Positions 7,551 to 13,963 of a stretch of 36,250 nucleotides of DNA are shown piece after piece. A model generated the notes under the pieces. The model saw nothing but the letters and a program-made list of their open reading frames with translations, made no database searches and was not told the DNA's origin. The DNA is from JANXUC01 sp043782485 (GTDB lineage Bacteria; Acidobacteriota; Terriglobia; Terriglobales; Acidobacteriaceae): NCBI GenBank assembly GCA_043782485.1, contig JAYWAL010000083.1, forward strand, positions 1 through 36,250. Direction: 5' to 3'. Made by a program: the position numbers and the translations under genes. Within the stretch, counting starts at the first letter, position 1. Every line of letters begins with the position of its first letter.

Positions 7551-7712
7551 ATGCGGATGATGTGGTTGTTCATCATCCTCGGGCTTAGTGGAGCGGTCGC
7601 GGGGATTGCAGTTGTGGCAATCTACGCCCGCGTTCGGCGGCATTGGAAGGCTCCTGGAGGGTCAGGGGAAAGCCACGGGGACGCGCCGGACAACCACGAT
7701 CCGGAAATCTAG
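7551..7712 (+). CDS. Small single-span membrane protein, unknown
   Basis: 53 residues, below usual gene-calling cut-offs. It starts with MRMMWLFIILG and has one hydrophobic segment (about residues 3-27). A basic patch follows (ARVRRHW), then a short hydrophilic Gly/Asp/His-rich tail ending DPEI. By the positive-inside rule the tail is cytoplasmic. The gene fits neatly between the aminopeptidase stop and bioY, whose ribosome site begins 3 bases after its TAG, so translation may be linked. There is no clear ribosome site of its own. It could be a bioY-leader or membrane helper peptide, or a chance frame; the tight packing and the anchor-plus-basic-patch pattern favour a real gene. Confidence 0.5.
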   Translation: MRMMWLFIILGLSGAVAGIAVVAIYARVRRHWKAPGGSGESHGDAPDNHDPEI

Positions 7713-7730
7713 CTGGAAAGGCAAACAGAC

Positions 7731-8309
7731 ATGGCAAAGACGGCAGCAGTAGGCCTGGAAAGCATTGAGAGTCGGCCCTGGAGTTTCGCCACACAAGTGG
7801 CCCTGGTGGTGAGCGCGAGCCTGTTTGTGGCGGTGTGTGCGCGGGTTTCTGTGCCGCTGCCATTTACGCCTGTTCCGTTGACTTTGTCGAATTTTGGCGT
7901 GCTGTTGGTGGGACTCGCCCTCGGCAGCCGTCTTGGATTTGCCGCTCTGGCGTTGTATTTGATGGAAGGCGCTGCCGGGCTGCCGGTTTTCAGCATCGGT
8001 GGCGTGGGAGGGGTTGCTCAGTTGACGGGCATCACCGGGGGGTTCCTGCTGGCGTACCCGCTGGTGGCGTTCGTTGCGGGATGGATTCTGGAGCGCGGGG
8101 AGAGGACGTTTACGCGCGCCGCGTTGGCGGGCGTTGCGGCTGAGGTTCTGCTGTTTGCGAGTGGTTTGACCTGGCTGGCGGTAGCCACCCACTCCATTGC
8201 CAAGGCTTTTATGTTTGGGCTGTACTGGTTTTTCTTTGCGGAAATCATCAAGGTTTTGTTCGCGGCGGCAGCCAGCACGCGGTTCGGGCGTGGCTTTCGG
8301 GCGCAGTAG
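7731..8309 (+). CDS. bioY: BioY, biotin transporter substrate-binding membrane protein
   Basis: 192 residues with about six hydrophobic spans. BioY family signs are the first-loop phrase VPLPFTPVPLTLSNFGVLL, the Gly/Ala-rich ALGSRLGFAALALYLMEG, and GLPVFSIGG with GGFLLAYPL further on. BioY is the S component of ECF-type biotin uptake. No energising EcfA/EcfT genes are present, so it either works alone or uses shared modules encoded elsewhere, as both are known for the family. GGAAAGG at 7715-7721 stands about 9 bases before the ATG and supports the start. It lies immediately after the 53-residue membrane protein and 57 bases before mqnD. No BirA-type operator was recognised. Confidence 0.93.
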   Translation: MAKTAAVGLESIESRPWSFATQVALVVSASLFVAVCARVSVPLPFTPVPLTLSNFGVLLVGLALGSRLGFAALALYLMEGAAGLPVFSIGGVGGVAQLTGITGGFLLAYPLVAFVAGWILERGERTFTRAALAGVAAEVLLFASGLTWLAVATHSIAKAFMFGLYWFFFAEIIKVLFAAAASTRFGRGFRAQ

Positions 8310-8366
8310 TTCATTTGTTCTTGTCAGGATTCGGCCCCAATACTCCGGCCTCAGGAAAAGGAAGTC

Positions 8367-9224
8367 ATGGCTACCAGCACGTCTGTTGAAGTACGCGAAA
8401 TTACCGTGGCGCACAGCCCGGATTCCGACGACGCTTTCATGTTCTATGGTCTGGCGACGAACAAGGTTCGCACGCCGGGACTGCGTTTTACGCACACGCT
8501 TTGCGATATTGAAAGCTTAAACCGCGCGGCCATGGAAGGCGTGTACGACGTTTCGGCGATTTCCTTCCACGCCTATCCCTACGTGCAGGACAAGTATGCG
8601 TTGCTGCCCAGCGGCGGTAGCGTGGGCGATGGCTACGGGCCCATGATTGTCTCCGTGCGGCCGTTTACGCCGGAAGAAGTCAAGACGAAGGTCATCGCTG
8701 TTCCCGGCAAGATGACGACTGCCTACTTGGCGTTACAGCTTTTTGCGCCGGGTGTAGAGACGGAAGTGGTGCCGTTTGACCAGATCATTCCTGAAGTTTT
8801 GGCGGGCAAGTACGAGGCGGGATTGATTATCCACGAAGGCCAGTTGACCTACTCGAAAGAGGGACTGCAACGCGTGGTGGATATGGGCAAGTGGTGGCAG
8901 CAGATGACCGGGCTGCCGTTGCCGCTGGGTGGCAATGCGATTCGCCGCGCCCTGGGACCGGAGTTGATGCTGAGCGTTAGCCAGGCGCTGCGCGAAAGCA
9001 TTCAGTATGCACTGGACAACCGCGAGGAAGCGCTGGCCTATGCCATGCAGTTCGCGCGCGATCTCGATACTTCGTCGGCGGATAAGTTTGTGGGCATGTA
9101 TGTAAATGAGCGGACGCTCGATTACGGGCCGGACGGGCGTGAGGCTGTGAAGCGCTTGCTGGATATGGGTTATGCGGCTGGGATCATTCCGCGCAAGGCG
9201 ACTGTCGAGTTTATTGGCGGATAG
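8367..9224 (+). CDS. mqnD: MqnD, 1,4-dihydroxy-6-naphthoate synthase
   Basis: 285 residues. The enzyme splits cyclic dehypoxanthinyl futalosine (the MqnC product) to 1,4-dihydroxy-6-naphthoate. Signatures of the family include VAHSPDSDDAFMFYGL near the N-terminus, DIESLNRAA, VSAISFHAYPYV, GDGYGPMIVS and, in the second lobe, AGLIIHEGQLTY with a conserved histidine, then GLPLPLGGNAIRR. The fold is a two-lobed periplasmic-binding-like domain without signal peptide, so it is cytoplasmic. A purine-rich AGGAAAAGGAAG precedes the ATG at 8367. The gene lies on the same strand as mqnA (partial) and mqnC, but with four unrelated genes between mqnC and mqnD. An inverted repeat follows the stop. Confidence 0.95.
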   Translation: MATSTSVEVREITVAHSPDSDDAFMFYGLATNKVRTPGLRFTHTLCDIESLNRAAMEGVYDVSAISFHAYPYVQDKYALLPSGGSVGDGYGPMIVSVRPFTPEEVKTKVIAVPGKMTTAYLALQLFAPGVETEVVPFDQIIPEVLAGKYEAGLIIHEGQLTYSKEGLQRVVDMGKWWQQMTGLPLPLGGNAIRRALGPELMLSVSQALRESIQYALDNREEALAYAMQFARDLDTSSADKFVGMYVNERTLDYGPDGREAVKRLLDMGYAAGIIPRKATVEFIGG

Positions 9225-9229
9225 CTGGT

Positions 9230-9315
9230 GAGAGCTATCAGCTCTCAGTCTGTCAGCTAACGACTGCCGGGAACATGCGAACTTACTTTTCCCAAAACAG
9301 AAAGCTGAGAGCTGA
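9230..9315. terminator. Inverted-repeat structure between convergent genes
   Basis: GAGAGCT-ATC-AGCTCTC (9230-9246) is a perfect 7-bp hairpin. TCAGCTCTCAG (9238-9248) also matches CTGAGAGCTGA (9305-9315) as a perfect 11-bp inverted repeat, so two alternative folds compete. It sits between the mqnD stop and the convergent peptidase stop and could terminate from both sides. No long T-tract is present, so a factor-independent role is uncertain. Confidence 0.45.
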
Positions 9316-9320
9316 CCACT

Positions 9321-11033
9321 CTACCGCATCGGTTCCGGTAACGACGATACGGGATCGACATCCACCGGGACATCCGATGCTGATTTGAGCGCGGCCTGCA
9401 ATTCGGCAGGCATGGTGCCATATTTGGCAAACCATGCTTCAGCGCGGGCTCGGTCGCCAGTAGCTTCAATCTCCAGGAGTTCCTTGGCCAAGCTGGCAAC
9501 GGCGTCGGGTATTTTCGCGAAGCCGATAGCGTAGCGGCCCGAGGCATCGCGCTGAATCGCGAGGTGCTCGGAGAGGTAGTTGAACTCCATCATTTCCGCG
9601 CGCCCGTGGGCTTCCACCGTTCCGAAGCGCACGGTACGAAAAATCCCCGCCAGATACGACGCGTAATATTCCTCAAGGCGTTCCTTTGGCAGAGCATTGT
9701 GCTCGACGAGCCAGTGCAGGCCGTACAGCCCTACAACGTCCGCTTTCGCTTCTTCCAAGCCGCCAAATGCCGGGCCAATGGCTTCCCGGATATCCTTTTG
9801 CCCCGTAGGCGTCCGGGAAAATGCCGGGCCGAGGCCATGGCAAATCTCGTGCATGATTGTGTCCATCATGTAGCCTTCGGCGGACGCCTTGCCGGACTGG
9901 TCAGCGCTCATGAGCTTGCGGGCAATGGGCAGGACGACGAACTCGACGCGGGCATCCATGAAGTTCTTGAAGAAGAGTTTCTTGCTGCCTTTTTTCTCGT
10001 GAATTCGCGGGTCGTTGGGCAGATTGTCGGCCACGGCCTGGTAACCATGCCGCAGGTCGCCCGCGCGGAACGGCGTATCCATGACTTCCATCGGCGTTTG
10101 GAAACCACGCTTGGAGGGACGGTCTTCGGCGGCGAGTGGCAGAGCATCTTGAATATCCGACTCGTACTTTTCGAAAAGCTCCAGCTTCTTGCTCTGCTCT
10201 TCGTTGCGAATCATCACGGCCGCACCATAGGAGCCTTTCACGCCGAGCAGTCCGTCGAGGTAGGTTTCGTAGGGCGCGAAGATGATGTCAAACTTGGGGT
10301 TTTTCAAATCGAGCCAGGCGAGGTCACTTTCGAAGTAGTCGTCGCTCAGCAGCGCATCGGCACGAAGGCTTAGAAACTTGGCGAACGCCGGATCATTGCT
10401 GAACGCCGCCGCTTCGCGCAAGGATTTTGCGGCAGGTTCCAGAAATGCGCGGTACGCGATGTGATAGGGCAAACCTTCCAGAACGTCACCATGCCACCGG
10501 ACTACGGTCAGCGGGTTGTAGATTTCGGATCTTTTGTCGGGATGCTCCTTCAGGAACGCGTCTATTTTGGCTTGCGTCACGTCTTTCGGATACAAAGCGC
10601 GTCCCGGAGGTGCTGCCTCGGTGCCAACAAACGGATTGTCTTCGTCCACCAGGTCAAAGCGCGAACCGTTGATGCGAAGATAGCGACGCAACTTTTTGTC
10701 CGCGGCATGTTGGCTTGAGCCCAGCGACTGGTACAACGCTAGCCCCTCCGGGTCACTCTGACGCCAGTAGATACTCTCCAGGGACTGGCAGGCTTCCATC
10801 AACTTGCTGACGAGTTTCTGCTCGCGCGGACTCAGCCCAGCGGAATGAAACGGCATCGGCACTGCGCGAAATTTCGCCAGGCGCTGATCCAGATCCGTTA
10901 CCACTTGCAACTTTGGGGATACCGCGCCCTTAGCCGCAGTACCTGTCATCAAGCGAGGAGTCTTGTGAGTGGCGGCGGAAGTCGAGGGGACGAAGGCTAG
11001 AAGAAAAACAAGCGGCACTAGTGAAAGACGCAT
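9321..11033 (-). CDS. Secreted zinc peptidase, dipeptidyl-peptidase III (M49)-like
   Basis: 570 residues with a signal peptide (about 1-20, MRLSLVPLVFLLAF...). The metal site is HEICHGLGP (395-402). Two histidines flank the catalytic glutamate E396, and the third ligand is most likely in LEEAKAD (426-432). Classical M49 has the longer HExxxH (HELLGH). The HExxH-G-x-GP form resembles the DPP III-like domain of plant Nudix-peptidase fusions and related bacterial proteins, which I recall as HE-x-CHG-x-GP. Those cleave dipeptides or larger peptides. No Nudix box is present here. Export plus zinc suggests periplasmic peptide scavenging. The promoter-like TAGTAT lies 10 bases before the ATG, and no ribosome site is visible. 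Confidence 0.85.
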   Translation of the reverse strand: MRLSLVPLVFLLAFVPSTSAATHKTPRLMTGTAAKGAVSPKLQVVTDLDQRLAKFRAVPMPFHSAGLSPREQKLVSKLMEACQSLESIYWRQSDPEGLALYQSLGSSQHAADKKLRRYLRINGSRFDLVDEDNPFVGTEAAPPGRALYPKDVTQAKIDAFLKEHPDKRSEIYNPLTVVRWHGDVLEGLPYHIAYRAFLEPAAKSLREAAAFSNDPAFAKFLSLRADALLSDDYFESDLAWLDLKNPKFDIIFAPYETYLDGLLGVKGSYGAAVMIRNEEQSKKLELFEKYESDIQDALPLAAEDRPSKRGFQTPMEVMDTPFRAGDLRHGYQAVADNLPNDPRIHEKKGSKKLFFKNFMDARVEFVVLPIARKLMSADQSGKASAEGYMMDTIMHEICHGLGPAFSRTPTGQKDIREAIGPAFGGLEEAKADVVGLYGLHWLVEHNALPKERLEEYYASYLAGIFRTVRFGTVEAHGRAEMMEFNYLSEHLAIQRDASGRYAIGFAKIPDAVASLAKELLEIEATGDRARAEAWFAKYGTMPAELQAALKSASDVPVDVDPVSSLPEPMR

Positions 11034-11043
11034 GAGTTAGAGG

Positions 11044-11049
11044 ATACTA
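11044..11049 (-). promoter_or_regulatory. -10 box close to the M49 peptidase start
   Basis: On the minus strand TAGTAT ends 10 bases before the ATG at 11033. About 15 bases further upstream is CTGACG, a partial -35. No Shine-Dalgarno is seen. It fits a leaderless or very short leader. Confidence 0.35.
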
Positions 11050-11084
11050 TTTTGAGAGTGCGACCGTCAGTGTGATGTTGGAGC

Positions 11085-11148
11085 CGCTGATCTAATATCA
11101 CGCTGATCTAATATCACGCTGATCCAATGTCACGCCGATGTCAGATGA
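11085..11148 (+). repeat. 16-bp tandem repeat array upstream of a secreted-protein gene
   Basis: The unit CGCTGATCTAATATCA occurs perfectly at 11085-11100 and 11101-11116. It occurs with two changes at 11117-11132 and strongly degenerate at 11133-11148. A fifth echo (CCCGATCTAGTATGAC) follows at 11149-11164. Each clean unit holds a dyad TGAT-N5-ATCA and a -10-like TAATAT. There are no spacers, so it is not CRISPR. Confidence 0.75.
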
Positions 11149-11177
11149 CCCGATCTAGTATGACAAAGCCGCATCGA

Positions 11178-11702
11178 ATGCGCCTATTCCCTGCCGTTGT
11201 TCTCTGCCTGGCCTCGATCACCGCAGGAGGCCAGGGGGCGTCGACCGCTCTGCTCCATTTCGAAGGCGAAGCGCTTTCCGGCAGGAAGGTGGTTTTGCCC
11301 GACGATGCACGAGGAAAAATAGCCTTGTTGGCAATTGGGTTCTCCAAGAAAGGAGGAGACACGAATCAGGCCTGGGCCGAGCGATTCAGGAAGGACTTTG
11401 GAGCAGATTCCCACTATGCCATCTATCCCGTGGCCGAACTGGAAGGAGCACCCAGATTCATTCGTGGCATGATTGTCGGCAGTATGCGAAAAAAAGCGCT
11501 ACTAGCGGAACAGGATCACTTCATCACGCTCTTCCAGGGCACGGAGGACCTGAAGCGTTTCGTGGGATTTGCCGACGACCACGATGCTTACCTTCTGCTC
11601 CTGGACGCCAAGGGCGCGGTGCAATGGCGCGGGCACGGAATTTTCCGCGAGCAGGACTACGCTGTCCTGCAAGGCGCCGCAAAGAAATTGGCTGCACAAT
11701 AA
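11178..11702 (+). CDS. Secreted thioredoxin-fold-like protein, unknown function
   Basis: 174 residues from the ATG at 11178. In-frame ATGs at 11127, 11145 and 11160 lie in or just after the tandem array and are less likely. The ATG at 11160 would only add MTKPHR to the signal peptide. A signal peptide (MRLFPAVVLCLA...) is followed by FEGEALSGRKVVLPDDARGKIALLAIGFSK. This is the 'opening strand then AlkyI-hydroperoxide/thioredoxin-like' layout, and the C-terminal LLLLDAKGAVQWRGHG matches the last strands of such folds. The CxxC or peroxidatic cysteine is missing, and the mature protein has no cysteine, so it is not a classical redoxin. ATP10-like assembly factors show similar layout; that is only a suggestion. 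The HAD phosphatase starts 12 bases after the stop. Confidence 0.65.
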   Translation: MRLFPAVVLCLASITAGGQGASTALLHFEGEALSGRKVVLPDDARGKIALLAIGFSKKGGDTNQAWAERFRKDFGADSHYAIYPVAELEGAPRFIRGMIVGSMRKKALLAEQDHFITLFQGTEDLKRFVGFADDHDAYLLLLDAKGAVQWRGHGIFREQDYAVLQGAAKKLAAQ

Positions 11703-11713
11703 CTTCGACCGTC

Positions 11714-12415
11714 ATGAGTCTTCCTCTCGCCCAAACCCTTCTCATCGACGCTGACGATACGCTCTGGGAGAACAACATCTACTTTGAGCGAGCCATCGCC
11801 CAGTTCATTTCTTTTCTGGACCATCAAGACCATTCCCCAGAGCAAGTCCGTGGCGTGCTCAACGATGTCGAACGCGATTGCATCGTGCAACACGGCTACG
11901 GCCTGCATAGCTTCCGCCATGCGCTGGTCAATACATTTGAGCGCCTCTCCATCGAACCGGTCACACCGGCTATGCACGAAACCATCCAAGGCTTCGCCGG
12001 GATCATCGCGGAACACCCGATGGAACTCCTGCGCGGCGTTCCAGAAACACTCGATTACCTGGCGACTCGACATCGCCTGATTCTGATGACTAAGGGCGCC
12101 ATCCCGGAGCAATCCGGAAAGGTCGAGCGCTCAGGACTGGGGAAATACTTCGAAGCCGTTGAAATTGTGGCGGAAAAAGACCCGGAAACTTACCGATGTA
12201 TCACCGCCAAATACGCACTGGCTCCAGATGCAACCTGGATGATCGGCAACAGTCCCAAGTCCGACATCAACCCCTCGCTTGCCGCGGACCTCAACGCGGT
12301 CTTCATTCCCCACGACAACACCTGGATTCTGGAGCATGAAGAAGTGGGCCAACCCTCTCCTGACCGGCAACTACTCGTAATCGACCGTTTTTCCACACTC
12401 CGTTCTCATTTCTGA
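11714..12415 (+). CDS. HAD-superfamily hydrolase (nucleotidase/phosphatase-like)
   Basis: 233 residues. HAD motif I is LIDADDTLW with D12 as nucleophile and D14 as acid/base. Motif II is LMTKG, motif III lysine is in EIVAEKDPETY, and motif IV is MIGNSPKSDINPS. Residues about 20-95 form the alpha-helical C1 cap. The pattern, with an extra aspartate in DADDTLW and an aromatic after the threonine/leucine, resembles YjjG-type pyrimidine nucleotidases and uncharacterised HADs. The substrate is unknown and the protein cytoplasmic. I chose the ATG at 11714, which puts motif I at residue 12; the longer open frame overlaps the preceding gene out of frame. The 12-base gap to that gene suggests co-transcription. 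Confidence 0.85.
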   Translation: MSLPLAQTLLIDADDTLWENNIYFERAIAQFISFLDHQDHSPEQVRGVLNDVERDCIVQHGYGLHSFRHALVNTFERLSIEPVTPAMHETIQGFAGIIAEHPMELLRGVPETLDYLATRHRLILMTKGAIPEQSGKVERSGLGKYFEAVEIVAEKDPETYRCITAKYALAPDATWMIGNSPKSDINPSLAADLNAVFIPHDNTWILEHEEVGQPSPDRQLLVIDRFSTLRSHF

Positions 12416-12435
12416 GACCGCTTTATGGCACGTTC

Positions 12436-13788
12436 GTGGCGTCTGCGAACCAACAAAGGCTACTCACGCGGAATTTTTCGCGTGGTACTCTCGACTTGAT
12501 CGTGCTTGTCCCGCTTCACGCGGCCGAGGTGAACGTCGGGTTGAACAACGATAATTTGCGGCGAGTTCTGCGCACGGTCGAGGCGCTCTCTGACCTGGGC
12601 CCACAGATGACCGCTGAACACGAGTTCCCTGAAATTGCGCGCTCCATGTTGGCCGCAATGGTTGAGGCCAGCGGAGCGCGTGAGGGCGCGCTTTTCACTT
12701 TTACTGACAAGCCCTCCATGCTGACCTCGGTGGTTTCGCAGGGCTTCGTCATGCTGCCGGACCCGGCCATCATTCCCCTGCTTCCGAAACACGCGCACGC
12801 CTTGCTGATCGCGCGTGGGGCACAGACCATCCAGAGCGGCTCTTACGATACGTTTCTTAGCCAGAACGGGAACGTCGCACCCGAGATGTTCAAGTGCCTG
12901 GCTCCCCTACGGGTGGGCCGTGAGCTGGTTGGGTTGGTCGCCCTGGGCCGCCGAGCCGCAGAAGGCCCTTACGACGGCGAAGACCTGGAAGCGCTTGGCT
13001 TGCTCATCAACTACGTGGCGCTGGCCGTCCACAACCACAATCTGTCGCGCAGTCTGGCGCAACGTGTGAACGAAAACCTGAAGTTGGTCGCTTCGCTGCA
13101 CGGCTTTCACAATAGCGCCCTTGAAGCCTTTGCCACGGCCATTGACGTGAAGCACGTCAACGTTCACGGCCATTCGCTGCGGGTGGGCCGCTACAGCGCC
13201 GCCATTGCCGAGGGCTTGGGCATGGACTCGGCGGAAATTGTCGCTCTCCGCTCCGCTGGCTACCTGCATGACATTGGCAAGGTCGCCGTGGACAAGCACT
13301 TGTTTGGGAAACCCAGCGCCCTGGATGCCGATGAGTTCCGCGCCATGGCCGACCACACCCTCGTCGGTTACAACATTGTCAAAGATGTGCAATTTCCCTG
13401 GCCACAAGTGACGGAGATCGTCCGCGGGCATCACGAGCGGGGCGACGGCTCTGGCTACCCCGATGGCCTGCGCAACGACGAGATTTCGCTTCCCGTGCGA
13501 ATCGTCGCTTTGGCCGATACCTTCGACGCCATGACCAGCGAGCGTCCCTACCGGGAACGTATGCCATTAGGCATGTCTTTGCATGAACTGGTGCGCCTGG
13601 CACCGACCAAATTCGACGCCGATGTGCTGCAAGCGTTACTGCTGCAGATTCGCCGCGATGCCACCGGGAGCGGGCGGGTTCAGTTGCTAGAGGGTGGTCT
13701 GGCTGGGAGTTTGGCTCCCGCGGACGTGGACCAACTGGCCGCCATGCTGCAACATAAGATTTCCCACGAGCGCAATTATTTGGTCTAG
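12436..13788 (+). CDS. GAF domain + HD-GYP phosphodiesterase (c-di-GMP signalling)
   Basis: Up to 450 residues. Residues about 45-200 look like a GAF sensory domain (helix, then EGALFTFTD, then CLAPLRVGRELVGLVALGRR). Residues about 225-400 are an HD-GYP domain: HSLRVGRYS, LHDIGK (HD at 278-279), HHERGDGSGYPDG (332-344, GYP at 340-342) and ADTFDAMTSERPYR. All metal ligands expected of an active enzyme seem present, so it should hydrolyse c-di-GMP (possibly 3',3'-cGAMP) under control of a GAF ligand. No membrane span or receiver domain is present. The GTG at 12436 is the outermost start. The first ~33 residues do not look like domain sequence, and in-frame GTGs at 12502 and 12529 are alternatives. 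A 175-base gap follows. Confidence 0.9.
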   Translation: MASANQQRLLTRNFSRGTLDLIVLVPLHAAEVNVGLNNDNLRRVLRTVEALSDLGPQMTAEHEFPEIARSMLAAMVEASGAREGALFTFTDKPSMLTSVVSQGFVMLPDPAIIPLLPKHAHALLIARGAQTIQSGSYDTFLSQNGNVAPEMFKCLAPLRVGRELVGLVALGRRAAEGPYDGEDLEALGLLINYVALAVHNHNLSRSLAQRVNENLKLVASLHGFHNSALEAFATAIDVKHVNVHGHSLRVGRYSAAIAEGLGMDSAEIVALRSAGYLHDIGKVAVDKHLFGKPSALDADEFRAMADHTLVGYNIVKDVQFPWPQVTEIVRGHHERGDGSGYPDGLRNDEISLPVRIVALADTFDAMTSERPYRERMPLGMSLHELVRLAPTKFDADVLQALLLQIRRDATGSGRVQLLEGGLAGSLAPADVDQLAAMLQHKISHERNYLV

Positions 13789-13963
13789 GCGGCTTGGTGA
13801 TTTCAACTTTTTTCTGATGTTGTTGGACCAAGATCGCACACCCGACTCCGCAAAGATCTCGCTTTCCCAGCCAAAACGCCCTTCCAGCTTTCCGCAACTT
13901 TTTCCAATAGGTCGGGTTCAGAATACGAGAGCAAGATACCCGTACCCTCGAGGTCAGTTTGGC

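Noticed and set aside
7662..8495. 277-residue minus-strand open frame opposite bioY and mqnD
   Set aside because: It is Arg/Gln/His-rich and antisense to two well-supported genes. It is a shadow frame from GC-rich codons.
11085..11164. Possible CRISPR array
   Set aside because: Units are 16 bp and directly adjacent with no spacers; too short and without cas genes.
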